From assembly GCA_024398955.1 (NCBI GenBank), contig JAKSIG010000012.1, positions 1-64,000 of the forward strand: a DNA stretch of 64,000 nucleotides. Reading direction: 5' to 3'. This document shows, in pieces, positions 1-7,993 of the stretch. Origin of the DNA: Fibrobacter sp. GTDB taxonomy: Bacteria > Fibrobacterota > Fibrobacteria > Fibrobacterales > Fibrobacteraceae. Each line of letters starts with the position of its first letter. Within the stretch, counting starts at the first letter, position 1. The position numbers were made by a program, and so were the translations under genes. The notes beneath the pieces were generated by a model. It made no database searches. It worked only from the letters and a program-made list of their open reading frames with translations, and was not told the DNA's origin.

Positions 1-109
1 CAGCGTAGATGTCAGCGTTAGCCTTGCGGAAGTCAGCAGTGCAAGAAGCCTGTGCTGCAAGGATTTCGTCGAGGTCAGCCTGAGAACCGAATTTGATTGT
101 GTTTGCCAT
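1..109 (-). CDS. N-terminal fragment of an unidentified protein downstream of cmk
   Basis: An open frame starts at an ATG on the minus strand (107-109) and runs off the left edge. The 36 visible residues begin MANTIKFGSQADLDEILAAQ. It lies 37 nt downstream of the cmk stop in the same direction, so the two are probably co-transcribed. In many bacteria the gene after cmk is rpsA (ribosomal protein S1), which makes S1 a positional guess, but the visible residues do not let me confirm it. Confidence 0.5.
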   Translation of the reverse strand, partial: MANTIKFGSQADLDEILAAQASCTADFRKANADIYA

Positions 110-146
110 ATTAGTTTGTTTTTGGTTGCGGTACAAAAAATTCAGG

Positions 147-815
147 CTACGCCACTACACCTACGTAGTCGAGAATTTTTTGAACCTGTTGTTCAATTGA
201 GGTTTGTGTAGTGTCAATTTCAATAGCGTCGTCGGCCTTCTTGAGGGGGGCCGTTGCGCGGGAAGAGTCCAGACGGTCACGTTCGACCAGGTTCTGAAGT
301 ACGTCCTCCAGCGTTACCTTTTCACCACGTTCCAGCAGTTCCTTGTAGCGGCGTTCTGCACGGACCTTTACGTCGGTGACCAGGAAAAACTTGTACTTGG
401 CGTTGGGGAAAACCACGGTACCGATGTCGCGACCATCCAGAATGCAGCTGGACACGGCGCCAATTTCGCGCTGCTTTTCGGTCATGGCCTTACGGACAGA
501 CGGCAGGGCGCAGTAGATGCTCACGTTAGAGGAAACGCGCATACCGCGGATTTCGGATTCGTAGGAAACGCCGTCGATAAGGATGTGATTTTCGGAGTCA
601 AAGCTAAGCTTGAGGTTCTTGAGCAGTTCGTCCATTGCAGGGCCTTCTTCTGCGGGAATACCCTTTTCGAGGGCGGCGAAAGTCACGGCGCGATACATGG
701 ACCCGGTGTCCAGGTAGGTAATGCCCAACTTTTTAGCAATAATTTTTGCAGTGGTGCTCTTACCAGTACCGCTGCCGCCATCAAGTGCAATAACAAAATT
801 TTCTGTAGAACTCAT
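147..815 (-). CDS. cmk: Cytidylate kinase
   Basis: Cytosolic (d)CMP kinase that phosphorylates CMP/dCMP to the diphosphate using ATP, in pyrimidine salvage. The 222-residue length is normal for bacterial Cmk. The P-loop GGSGTGKST lies at about residues 13-21, followed by LDTGSMYRAVT (NMP-binding entry). DGRDIGTVVFP at about 127-137 and the arginine-rich lid RAERRYKELLERGE are family hallmarks. The start is preceded by TAAATT 11 nt upstream with no Shine-Dalgarno sequence. It is the first gene of a minus-strand unit continuing into the partial gene at the left edge, and a terminator of the preceding gene lies just upstream of it. Assignment is firm. Confidence 0.96.
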   Translation of the reverse strand: MSSTENFVIALDGGSGTGKSTTAKIIAKKLGITYLDTGSMYRAVTFAALEKGIPAEEGPAMDELLKNLKLSFDSENHILIDGVSYESEIRGMRVSSNVSIYCALPSVRKAMTEKQREIGAVSSCILDGRDIGTVVFPNAKYKFFLVTDVKVRAERRYKELLERGEKVTLEDVLQNLVERDRLDSSRATAPLKKADDAIEIDTTQTSIEQQVQKILDYVGVVA

Positions 816-832
816 GAGTGGGGCCTAATTTA

Positions 833-864
833 GAAAAATAAAAAAGGGGCTTCAAGGAGAGCCC
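833..864 (-). terminator. Rho-independent terminator after the 891-1331 lipoprotein gene
   Basis: Read on the minus strand, GGGCT and AGCCC (847-851 with 860-864) form a stem around an 8-nt loop, followed by a C then a T-rich run (CTTTTTTATTTTT). It sits directly downstream of the 891 stop and directly upstream of cmk, so it separates the two transcripts. Confidence 0.75.
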
Positions 865-890
865 ACTGAATTTTATAGGAGAAATGAGGT

Positions 891-1331
891 CTAAAACGGC
901 ATATCGTAGTAGAAATAGGTAACATAGCCGTCGTCACCCCAGAACGCAATGACTTCGCCGTTCTTGTAGATGTCCAGCTGGTCGCCGTCTTCAAAAAAGC
1001 GGAAATAGCTACCGTAGTCGGGCTCGTAGCCTTCTTCGTACTCACGTTCCGTATAGTAGTAGCGGTCTCCGTCCAGATACAGATTGGCCAGCCCGTCGGA
1101 ATCCACCCGAAGGGACATCTTGACGGACGGGCTAATGGACTCAACGGGCATGCAGTCAAAGACATGTACGCTATTGTACCTACAGGTTTCGGTGTAGTAA
1201 TAGTAGTAGGTGCGGTTATAGCGGGCACCGTCGGCAGCGGGGTCCGTCGCCGTCAGATCACCGCAACCTGCCAACAGCAGGACAAACGAGAACAGCGATA
1301 AAAGAAGAACGCGACCGCAAAAAAGTTTCAT
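891..1331 (-). CDS. Small tyrosine-rich lipoprotein, function unknown
   Basis: I chose the ATG at 1331 (146 residues) because it gives a clean lipoprotein signal: MKLFCGR, a hydrophobic stretch, then the lipobox LLLAGC. An upstream in-frame start exists but would read through a terminator hairpin. The mature part is rich in Tyr and acidic residues (RTYYYYYTETC, REYEEGYEPDYGSY) and has WGDDGYVTYFYYD at the C-terminus. It is predicted to be membrane-anchored and periplasmic. No family is recognised. It follows another lipoprotein gene in the same direction, with a terminator hairpin between them. Confidence 0.7.
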   Translation of the reverse strand: MKLFCGRVLLLSLFSFVLLLAGCGDLTATDPAADGARYNRTYYYYYTETCRYNSVHVFDCMPVESISPSVKMSLRVDSDGLANLYLDGDRYYYTEREYEEGYEPDYGSYFRFFEDGDQLDIYKNGEVIAFWGDDGYVTYFYYDMPF

Positions 1332-1345
1332 ATCCATAAAATAAC

Positions 1346-1370
1346 AAAAAGCCCCGACCAAAGGCCGGGG
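1346..1370 (-). terminator. Terminator hairpin between two lipoprotein genes
   Basis: CCCCG (1352-1356) pairs with CGGGG (1366-1370), with two further C-G pairs (1358-1359 with 1363-1364) across a one-base mismatch. On the minus strand it is followed by CTTTTTG. It lies 102 nt past the stop of the 1473 gene, but only 15-20 nt before the ATG of the next gene, so that gene must use read-through or a promoter overlapping the hairpin. Confidence 0.75.
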
Positions 1371-1472
1371 AGTTCTAGAAATACCTCGCAAATCCAATAA
1401 CAAACAAAGTAAAAAGAAGCGAGCATCAGCCCGCTTCCTTAAACTTTGCAGCAAACACAAGCCTTGCCGGAA

Positions 1473-2090
1473 TTATTCTTCGTCGGAGCTGCTGTCGCCG
1501 TACATCTGTTCTTCGGCGGCCTGAGTGTTTTCGTCGGAGAATTCTTCGGCGGCGCGAAGTTCGCCGGTGCTACCGTACTTACGCTTTTCTTCTTCGGTCA
1601 GCTTGTTGGAGTAGACGATTTCTTCCTGTTCCTGGTTAGCGGCGTTAGCCTCTTCCTGCATGATCTTCTGACCCTGCTCCAGGCGGCGCTTAATGCGTTC
1701 GTCTTCCATCTGCTTCAGGTTGGTGCCAACCTTAGCCTGTTCGGCAGACATGACGTTACGGCCGTTGGCTTCATCCATGGCATCCTTAATGCCAACGAGA
1801 CGACCCTTGCCATCGACTTCGAGACCAGCCTTGCGGAGGGTAGAAAGAGGCAGACGGCGGGCAGCCAACATATATTCTTCCTTAAATTCGTAACCGTCGG
1901 AAGAAGCAATTGCATCGGCTTCGTCCGGAGTCACAAATTCGAGAGCTTCCTGCCAGCGGGAGCCCTGCACGCAAGAAGTAAAGCCAACCAGGGCATTATC
2001 CAGAGCTTCTGGATCATCGGACTTAGTACCGCTACAGGCAGACAGCACTACTGCAGCCAAAGTTGCAAAACACACCAAAAGTTTTTTCAT
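1473..2090 (-). CDS. Acidic lipoprotein, function unknown
   Basis: The start at 2090 (205 residues) was chosen because MKKLLVCFATLAAVVLSAC is a textbook lipoprotein signal with lipobox LSAC and because GGAGGA lies 7-12 nt upstream. The first 60 mature residues (LDNALVGFTSCVQGSRWQEA onward) could form a small helical fold. They are followed by a highly charged helix (QMEDERIKRRLEQGQKIMQE) and an acidic tail ending GDSSSDEE. No catalytic motif is visible. It is divergent from the TraB-family gene at 2204, and both promoters lie in 2091-2203. Confidence 0.75.
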   Translation of the reverse strand: MKKLLVCFATLAAVVLSACSGTKSDDPEALDNALVGFTSCVQGSRWQEALEFVTPDEADAIASSDGYEFKEEYMLAARRLPLSTLRKAGLEVDGKGRLVGIKDAMDEANGRNVMSAEQAKVGTNLKQMEDERIKRRLEQGQKIMQEEANAANQEQEEIVYSNKLTEEEKRKYGSTGELRAAEEFSDENTQAAEEQMYGDSSSDEE

Positions 2091-2188
2091 AGGATATTCC
2101 TCCGAAAAAAGTTTAAAATCCCGCCTAAATATACACATTTTTCTAAAGAGTTTACGCACTTTACCAAAATTTTTACGCAAGTCTTTGC

Positions 2189-2203
2189 TACATTGGCACT
2201 TAT
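2189..2203 (+). promoter_or_regulatory. TACATT box 9 nt before the TraB-family start
   Basis: TTTGCTACATT ends at 2194 and the ATG is at 2204. There is no Shine-Dalgarno sequence in the 9-nt gap. It is one of a recurring TA[TC]ATT set in this window. Confidence 0.55.
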
Positions 2204-3388
2204 ATGACAGAAAGCGCAGATATCTACCGCATTAAGAAGGCCGGCACCGACGGTTCCGAAAGAGAAATTATCCTTATCGGCACCGCCCACATTTCCCAGG
2301 CCTCCAAGGATTTGGTCCGCGAGACCATCGAGGCCGAAAAGCCCGACACCGTATGCGTAGAACTGGACCAGGGCCGTCTGAACTCCATCAAGGATCCCGA
2401 CCGCTGGAAAAAGACCGATCTGCGCCAGGTTATCAAGAATAAGCAGCTGGGGACCCTTATAGCCAACCTGGTCCTAGGCTCCTACCAGAAGCGCATGGGC
2501 GCACAGACCGGCGTAAAACCCGGCGCTGAGCTGAAAGAAGCCGTAGACGTCGCCGAAACCGCAGGCCACAACCTGGTGCTGGCCGACCGCGATATCAAGA
2601 TCACCCTGCGCCGTACCTGGGCATGCACCCCCTGGTACCGCAAGCTGAGCCTTTTGGGCGGACTTTTTGCCAGCATCTTTGACAAGACCGAGGTCAGCGA
2701 AGAAGAGTTGGCAAAGATCAAGGAACAGGACGCCCTGAACGGCATGATGCAGGAATTCGGCAAGTCCTTCCCCGAAGTCAAGCAGGTCCTTATCGACGAA
2801 CGCGACCAGTTCCTGGCCAGCAAGATCAAGAACGCAGATGGTCACAAGGTTGTAGCAGTAGTCGGCGCAGGCCATATGCGGGGCATTGCAAGCATTATCG
2901 AAGAAGAAAAGGAACTGCCTTCCGAAGAATCCATCAGCGTTATTCCCAAGAGCGCCCCCATCTGGAAGATTATCGGCTGGGCCATTCCTATCGCCATCAT
3001 CGCAAGCATTATCGCCGTAGGCGTGCATGCGGGAGCGGCAAAGGCCGGCGAACTGAGCCTGCAATGGGCCATGCTTACCGGCGGCGGCGCCATGCTGGGA
3101 ACGATTATTGCCGGCGGCCACCCGCTGACTATACTGGTTGCACTTGTTACGGCGCCCTTCACCGGACTTACACCGCTGATTGGGGTGGGGTTCTTTACTG
3201 CGTTGACGCAGGTTTACATGAGGCCTCCGCGGGTAGAAGAGATGGAAACGCTGACCGACGATATCTGGCAGGTCAAGCGCTGGTGGAAGAACCGCGTTAC
3301 CCGAGTGATTCTTTGCTTCTTGTGCCCGGGCATTCCCGCAATCGTCGGCAAGATCCTGGCCATTTTCAATATTTACCAGGCGCTATAA
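2204..3388 (+). CDS. TraB/PrgY-family membrane protein
   Basis: Member of the TraB/PrgY/GumN (TIKI-like) superfamily, 394 residues. The conserved N-terminal motif GTAHISQASKDLV lies at about 27-39 and VCVELDQGRL at about 51-60. A second conserved glycine/histidine motif, VVAVVGAGHMRGI, closes the soluble domain at about 215-227. The C-terminal third is hydrophobic with several membrane spans (IWKIIGWAIPIAIIASIIAV; GTIIAGGHPLTILVALVTAP; a last span near VILCFLCPGIPAIVG). Family members have been linked to peptide pheromone shutdown or metalloprotease activity, but the substrate here is unknown. It is a single-gene unit with its own promoter and terminator. Confidence 0.9.
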   Translation: MTESADIYRIKKAGTDGSEREIILIGTAHISQASKDLVRETIEAEKPDTVCVELDQGRLNSIKDPDRWKKTDLRQVIKNKQLGTLIANLVLGSYQKRMGAQTGVKPGAELKEAVDVAETAGHNLVLADRDIKITLRRTWACTPWYRKLSLLGGLFASIFDKTEVSEEELAKIKEQDALNGMMQEFGKSFPEVKQVLIDERDQFLASKIKNADGHKVVAVVGAGHMRGIASIIEEEKELPSEESISVIPKSAPIWKIIGWAIPIAIIASIIAVGVHAGAAKAGELSLQWAMLTGGGAMLGTIIAGGHPLTILVALVTAPFTGLTPLIGVGFFTALTQVYMRPPRVEEMETLTDDIWQVKRWWKNRVTRVILCFLCPGIPAIVGKILAIFNIYQAL

Positions 3389-3419
3389 GACTCGTTTTTA
3401 AATCATTTGCTTTCTAAGC

Positions 3420-3460
3420 GAGGGTACAAGTCTTTTAGGACTCGTACTCTATTTTTTGCT
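3420..3460 (+). terminator. Terminator after the TraB-family gene
   Basis: GAGGGTACAAGTC and GACTCGTACTC (3439-3449) form an imperfect stem around TTTTAG, followed by TATTTTTTGCT. It lies 32 nt past the stop. Confidence 0.75.
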
Positions 3461-3470
3461 CATCAACCAT

Positions 3471-3600
3471 TTTTGAGAACTTTTATATAAAATTTGAGAA
3501 CATAAAATCAGATTTTTTAATTAAATTTTTACAAAATTTAAGTTTTTCCTATTGACTTTTAAAAAATTAAAGCATATCTTTTGAGAAAAGTTTTGAGAAC
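3471..3600 (+). repeat. Four direct TTTGAGAA repeats upstream of pectate lyase
   Basis: TTTGAGAAC occurs at 3472-3480, 3493-3501 and 3592-3600, and TTTGAGAAA at 3580-3588. All are in the same orientation in an AT-rich 200-bp leader. The first two are 21 bp apart (two helical turns) and the last two 12 bp apart. They could be direct-repeat sites for a regulator of the pectate lyase gene, but no regulator is identified. Confidence 0.5.
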
Positions 3601-3654
3601 ATCTAGTTTTCTCTCTCCTAGATGGGACCAAAACACAAAAATGGGATGTGTGTT

Positions 3655-5502
3655 ATGAAAATCAACGAAAAAATAGAGGACTTCTTTGCAGGAAGCATTT
3701 GCGTTTCTGCTTTCGCCGTCGGCATGGCCTTCTGCATGATGGTCGCAAACGCTTCTGCAGCAACTTCCCCAGACTTCCCCATGACCGGTTTCGCCACACA
3801 GAACGGCGGCACCACCGGAGGCAAGGGCTACAGCGAAGTTACCGTCAGCACCGCAGCAGAATTGGCGAAGTACGCCTCCGCAGGCAACAAGATCATTTAC
3901 GTAAAGCCGGGCACCTACGCCGGCCCCATCAACGTGGGCAGCAACGTGACCATCTACGGCTACCAGGGTGCAATCATTACACAGCCTACCACTGGCAGCG
4001 CCATGAAGCTTAGCGGTTCCAAGAACGTCATCATCCGCAACCTGAAATTCCAGGGAATCGGTGCCCACGACGACGATGACGAAGACTGCCTCCAGGTAAA
4101 TCACGAATCCAAGAACGTGTGGATCGACCACGTGGATATTTACGATGGCCACGACGGCAATCTGGACATTACCAACGCTTCCGACTATGTGACCATTTCC
4201 TGGACCAAGTTCAGCTACACCAGCAAGAGCACCGGCCATCAATTCTCCAACCTCATTGGCAACAGCAAGACAAAGACTTCCGACCGCGGCCACCTGAACG
4301 TCACCTTCCATCACACTTGGTGGGCAGACGGTGTTGTGGAACGTATGCCCCGCGTCCGCTTCGGCAAGGTCCATGTGGCAAATAACCTTTTTGACAGCAA
4401 GAACACCAGCTACTGCGTCCGCGCCGCTGTCGAAGCAGACATCCGTATCGAAAACAATGTTTTCCTGAACGTGCAGAAGGCTCTTGACCTGTACACTAGC
4501 GACGGCGCCATTACCGCCGCCCAGATGATCAACAACTACGAAGAAAACGTGAAAAAGAAGGAAGCCGGCATGGGCACAGCCTTCAAGCCTAGCTACTCAA
4601 TGAGCCTTACCGACGTCAGCACCCAAGCCAAGGCTTACGCCCTTCGCGACTCCATCAAGCTTTATGCAGGAGCCACATTGCCGAACCCAGGCAGCAACGC
4701 AGCCGTGACCCCCGCCAGTTCTTCTAGCCAGGTAACACCGGCATCCTCCAGTTCCGTAAAGTCCAGCAGCAGCGTAGCAAGTTCCAGCAGCTCCGTCTCA
4801 GGCTCAGCAAGCCTTACAAAGCACGGTGCCGGCAGCGCTAACCAAACCGTGGCCGCGGGCAGCGCCATCGAAGAACTTTACTACACCATCGCAGGCGCCA
4901 CCGGAGCCACAATCACTGGACTACCCGAAGGCATAACCGGCATTCTGAAGGGATCCGACTTCTACATTTCTGGTACCGTTTCTGCGACGGCTGAAGCCAA
5001 GGCCTACAAGTGGACTATCACCACCACAGGCGCAAGCAGCAACGCAACTAAGAGCGGAACGTTCACTGTCACCAGCAGTTCTCAGGTCACTGAACCAGCC
5101 GATGCGTCCAGCAGTTCCCAGGCCACCGAACCTGCCGATGCGTCCAGCAGTTCCCAGGCCACCGAACCAGCCGATGCGTCCAGCAGCTCTCAGGTTTCCG
5201 AACCTGCCGATGTGTCCAGCAGCTCTCAGGTTTCCGAACCTGCCGACGTGTCCAGCAGCTCCAATGACGACGAGCCTCAAGGTTTCGCATCTGCCGCAGT
5301 TCTTAACTACTCCGTAAGAGCCGTCGCCCGTGCTATCAACATTCAGGGAGCAGCAAGCAAGACTTTCGTCATCTTCGACATGCAGGGTCGCATGCTCAGC
5401 CACGGACTAATCAACAACGACAACTTCATTGCTAGCCTCCCCCGTCCAGGCAGCTATCTGGTTCGCATCGGACGCACTAACCACACCGTCAACATTCGCT
5501 AA
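3655..5502 (+). CDS. Secreted pectate lyase, PL1 family, with Ser-rich linkers and C-terminal sorting-type domain
   Basis: Predicted to cleave polygalacturonate by beta-elimination outside the cell. I prefer the ATG at 3655 (615 residues): GGGAT precedes it and it begins MKINEKIEDF before a hydrophobic segment ending ANASA, a likely signal peptidase I site. An in-frame ATG at 3622 is possible. The right-handed beta-helix domain (about 50-345) carries the PL1 motifs WIDHVDIYDGHDGNLDIT and RMPRVRFGKVHVANN with the catalytic-type Arg, plus an acidic calcium-site-like run (AHDDDDEDC). Then come a Ser-rich linker, an immunoglobulin-like segment (HGAGSANQTVAAGSAIEEL onward), five 12-residue linker repeats, and a C-terminal beta-rich domain (VIFDMQGRMLSHG...GSYLVRIG). 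That last domain resembles type A sorting domains used by type IX secretion, so surface display is plausible but not shown. Confidence 0.92.
   Translation: MKINEKIEDFFAGSICVSAFAVGMAFCMMVANASAATSPDFPMTGFATQNGGTTGGKGYSEVTVSTAAELAKYASAGNKIIYVKPGTYAGPINVGSNVTIYGYQGAIITQPTTGSAMKLSGSKNVIIRNLKFQGIGAHDDDDEDCLQVNHESKNVWIDHVDIYDGHDGNLDITNASDYVTISWTKFSYTSKSTGHQFSNLIGNSKTKTSDRGHLNVTFHHTWWADGVVERMPRVRFGKVHVANNLFDSKNTSYCVRAAVEADIRIENNVFLNVQKALDLYTSDGAITAAQMINNYEENVKKKEAGMGTAFKPSYSMSLTDVSTQAKAYALRDSIKLYAGATLPNPGSNAAVTPASSSSQVTPASSSSVKSSSSVASSSSSVSGSASLTKHGAGSANQTVAAGSAIEELYYTIAGATGATITGLPEGITGILKGSDFYISGTVSATAEAKAYKWTITTTGASSNATKSGTFTVTSSSQVTEPADASSSSQATEPADASSSSQATEPADASSSSQVSEPADVSSSSQVSEPADVSSSSNDDEPQGFASAAVLNYSVRAVARAINIQGAASKTFVIFDMQGRMLSHGLINNDNFIASLPRPGSYLVRIGRTNHTVNIR
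5083..5262 (+). repeat. Five tandem 36-bp repeats encoding a QVTEPADASSSS linker
   Basis: Five consecutive 36-bp units code for 12-residue blocks of the form Q-V/A-T/S-EPAD-A/V-SSSS. The third-position differences between units suggest age rather than a very recent slip. The array is a flexible linker between the Ig-like and C-terminal domains of the pectate lyase. Confidence 0.9.
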
Positions 5503-5534
5503 CCAAGACACAAGAATTTCCTCAACCAAACCAA

Positions 5535-5567
5535 GGCCTCGCCTTCTCAAAGGCGGGGCTCTTTTTA
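5535..5567 (+). terminator. Terminator after pectate lyase
   Basis: GGCCTCGCCTT pairs with AAGGCGGGGCT around a short loop and is followed by CTTTTTAT. Confidence 0.85.
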
Positions 5568-5582
5568 TACAATCTGCTTTTG

Positions 5583-5595
5583 TATATTTGCGAAT
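5583..5595 (+). promoter_or_regulatory. TATATT box 7 nt before the rluE start
   Basis: TATATT at 5583-5588 is followed by 7 nt and the ATG. There is no room for a ribosome binding site, so initiation is probably leaderless. Confidence 0.55.
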
Positions 5596-6147
5596 ATGTC
5601 CACCGTGATTCTGTTTAATAAACCCTTCGGCGTTTTAAGCCAATTCACTCCCGAGTCGGGGCACCCCGCCCTAGACTCCTTCGGGTTTCCTGGCGGAGTG
5701 TACGCGGCAGGCCGACTGGATCACGACAGCGAAGGCGCCCTTCTACTAACAGACAACGGCAAGCTTATCAAGAAGCTGCTGGATCCGAAATTCGAGCACC
5801 CGCGCACCTACCTTGCGCAAGTCGACGGCCAGATTACAGAAGAAGCGATCCGCAAACTCTGCAAGGGCGTAGATATCAAGGGGTACCACACCAAACCCTG
5901 CCGCGCCAGAATCGTCGAGACACCCGATTGGATCTGGGACCGCAACCCGCCCGTACGATTCCGCGCCAACATTCCAACAAGCTGGGTGGAGTTAACGCTT
6001 ATCGAGGGCAAGAACCGCCAGGTGCGTCACATGACCGCCGCAGTCGGGTTTCCGACGTTGCGTCTGGTCCGCGTTAAAATCGGGAATATCCCCCTGGGGG
6101 ATTTAAAGCCCGGCGAATGGCGGATCGTTACCGAGAACGTGATTTAA
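5596..6147 (+). CDS. rluE: 23S rRNA pseudouridine synthase, RluE type
   Basis: Converts a uridine in the peptidyl-transferase region of 23S rRNA (U2457 in E. coli) to pseudouridine. The 183 residues contain only the catalytic domain, without the N-terminal basic extension of E. coli RluE. GRLDHDSEGALLLTDNG carries the catalytic Asp. The stretch WDRNPPVRFRANIPTSWVEL and EGKNRQVRHMTAAVGFPTLR match the RluE subgroup closely rather than RluB or RsuA, and there is no S4 domain. rnd follows after 21 nt, but with its own TACATT box. Confidence 0.93.
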   Translation: MSTVILFNKPFGVLSQFTPESGHPALDSFGFPGGVYAAGRLDHDSEGALLLTDNGKLIKKLLDPKFEHPRTYLAQVDGQITEEAIRKLCKGVDIKGYHTKPCRARIVETPDWIWDRNPPVRFRANIPTSWVELTLIEGKNRQVRHMTAAVGFPTLRLVRVKIGNIPLGDLKPGEWRIVTENVI

Positions 6148-6154
6148 GTTTTAT

Positions 6155-6168
6155 TACATTTCCACCCA
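6155..6168 (+). promoter_or_regulatory. TACATT box 8 nt before the rnd start
   Basis: TACATT at 6155-6160 is followed by 8 nt (no Shine-Dalgarno sequence) and the ATG of rnd. The box lies only 8 nt past the rluE stop. Confidence 0.5.
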
Positions 6169-7329
6169 ATGATGCAAGACGAAAAGTACATTCTGGTAGA
6201 TAGTGAGGAGACACTAGCCAGCCTGCTGTCGGATCTGGAGAATTACGACATGGCCGCCGTAGATACGGAAGCCGACTCCATGTACCATTACGCAGCTCGA
6301 CTTTGCCTTATTCAAATTACCATCGGCGAACACCACTACATTGTGGATCCGCTGTGCGGATTGGATCTTGCCCCTCTGTTTAAGGCCAGGGCCATGCAGA
6401 CCCTGATATTCCACGGCGCCGACTACGACTTGCGTTTGCTGTGGCAGACCTATCAGTTCAGCCCCGCCCACATCTTTGATACCATGCTGGCAGCAAAGAT
6501 TCTTGGAGAACCCCACCTGGGCCTTGCCGACCTGGTTCGCGAATACTTTGGCGACGAACTGAAAAAAGAAAATCAGCGTGCCGACTGGACCACGCGCCCT
6601 CTGCCGCTTGAAATGTGCGAATACGCCATTCACGACACCTTTTACCTGCACGAACTTTGCGCCATCCTGGTAGAAAAGCTCCAGGCTGCCGGACGTATGG
6701 GCTGGCTTACCGAGCAGTGCAACGCCCTTATCGAGCACTCCCGCAATCCGGCCCCGCCCAAGAAGGACCCCTGGCGCATTACCGGCAGCAGCATTTTTAG
6801 CCCCTGCGCCCTGAACATTCTAAAGCACCTGTGGAACTGGCGCGAAATGCAGGCCGAAGACTTGGATCGCCCGCCTTACAAGGTAATGCCCAACGAACTG
6901 ATGCTAGCCATCGTGCGCCACGCCGTAGACACCTATCCGCAAGTCCTGCTGGACCATCTGCCGCGACTCCCCCGCAACTTTAAGGACGAGCGCCTGGCTT
7001 CCTTCGTGAACATGATGGAAACCGCCATGGCCGTTCCCGAAAGCGATTGGCCCGAACGCCTGCCCAAGGCCCCGCCCCCGCCGGTTATTCCCAATTCAGA
7101 CCTTCTCTCGGTACTCAAGACCTGGCGCGACGAAAAAGCGGCCACCCTGAATTTGGACCCCTCCATGCTCGGGAACAAGTCCCAGCTTATCTGGCTTGCC
7201 GCCCCAGGAACCACCCCCTGGGAAGAACGTTACGAAGAAGCCCACCTTATGAGCTGGCAAAAGAAGATCTGGACAGAAATCCTGCAGGAAAACCTACCCA
7301 AGGCAAAGCGAGTGGGAGACCCGGACTAA
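6169..7329 (+). CDS. rnd: Ribonuclease D
   Basis: 3'-5' exoribonuclease of the DEDDy family that trims tRNA and other stable RNA 3' ends. All four acidic positions are visible: MAAVDTEADS (DxE), FHGADYDLRLL (second Asp), and YAIHDTFYLHEL (the Y-x3-D of the DEDDy subclass). The nuclease domain covers about residues 5-185. The C-terminal half (about 205-386) is helical and corresponds in position to the HRDC domains of RNase D. The 386-residue length is normal. It starts with tandem ATG codons. Confidence 0.94.
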   Translation: MMQDEKYILVDSEETLASLLSDLENYDMAAVDTEADSMYHYAARLCLIQITIGEHHYIVDPLCGLDLAPLFKARAMQTLIFHGADYDLRLLWQTYQFSPAHIFDTMLAAKILGEPHLGLADLVREYFGDELKKENQRADWTTRPLPLEMCEYAIHDTFYLHELCAILVEKLQAAGRMGWLTEQCNALIEHSRNPAPPKKDPWRITGSSIFSPCALNILKHLWNWREMQAEDLDRPPYKVMPNELMLAIVRHAVDTYPQVLLDHLPRLPRNFKDERLASFVNMMETAMAVPESDWPERLPKAPPPPVIPNSDLLSVLKTWRDEKAATLNLDPSMLGNKSQLIWLAAPGTTPWEERYEEAHLMSWQKKIWTEILQENLPKAKRVGDPD

Positions 7330-7368
7330 ACAATTAACCGCCGGTTTGCTACGCCGGCATCGAACGCT

Positions 7369-7941
7369 ATGGAAGCTGTCCTTCTTATACTCCTTTTTAT
7401 CGTGGTGCTGGGCGCCCGCAGTTTCTTTGACCCCGCCAAGCGTAAACGCCCCGGCGAGGAACTGATCAACAACCCCTGGGAAGAAATCCACGCCATTCCC
7501 GGCTACAAGCAGTCTCGTAAGGTGGCCGCATTCTACCCCCTGGTCGGCGAGCCCAACATTACCCCCGTGCTAGAACAGTTGGTTCGCGAAAACCGCCTGC
7601 TGCTCCCTCGTGTAACAGGCGAAACCACCATGGAGTTCTACCCCATCGAAAACCTGAAGAAGGACCTTGTCCCCGGACGATTCGGCATCATGGAACCCCG
7701 CGACGGAATTGAACCCTACACAGGCCCCTTTACCGTATTCCTCGTCCCCGGAACAAAGTTTAACGTAACCGGCCAGCGAAAGGGCCACGGCAAAGGCTAC
7801 TACGACCGATTCCTGGCAAAGCACCCCGACGCCTACAAGGCCGGCATTGCCACACCAAGGCAAATCCAGGTGGAACCCCTGGAACAAAAAGAAACCGACA
7901 TCAAGATGAACCAGGTAATCGTTTGCAGGGCCAAGGAATAG
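7369..7941 (+). CDS. 5-formyltetrahydrofolate cyclo-ligase-family protein with an N-terminal membrane segment
   Basis: The C-terminal part has the signature of 5,10-methenyltetrahydrofolate synthetase: VPGTKFNVTGQRKGHGKGYYDRFLA, the family's G-x-R-x-G-x-G-x-GYYDRFL block, with the ATP-site region LLLPRV upstream. The enzyme normally makes 5,10-methenyl-THF from 5-formyl-THF with ATP. The first 16 residues (MEAVLLILLFIVVLGA) are a hydrophobic segment replacing the usual basic N-terminal helix, so this copy may be anchored in the inner membrane. At 190 residues it is otherwise normal. The true start could lie further in, which would remove the anchor. Confidence 0.8.
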   Translation: MEAVLLILLFIVVLGARSFFDPAKRKRPGEELINNPWEEIHAIPGYKQSRKVAAFYPLVGEPNITPVLEQLVRENRLLLPRVTGETTMEFYPIENLKKDLVPGRFGIMEPRDGIEPYTGPFTVFLVPGTKFNVTGQRKGHGKGYYDRFLAKHPDAYKAGIATPRQIQVEPLEQKETDIKMNQVIVCRAKE

Positions 7942-7993
7942 TCCGCAGGAACACAAGGCAAATTTTATAGAAACAAAAAAGGAAACAAGAACC

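Noticed and set aside
204-833. 209-codon plus-strand frame across cmk
   Set aside because: cmk has all family motifs on the minus strand; this is its shadow.
830-1228. 132-codon minus frame overlapping the Tyr-rich lipoprotein
   Set aside because: Thr/Pro-rich out-of-frame reading with no signal; the lipobox frame at 891-1331 is better, though that gene itself is only moderately supported.
3559-4374. 271-codon open frame antisense to pectate lyase
   Set aside because: Overlaps the catalytic domain codon for codon; no independent evidence.
5083-5262. CRISPR-like array
   Set aside because: 36-bp units are coding, in frame, contiguous and without spacers; a protein linker repeat.
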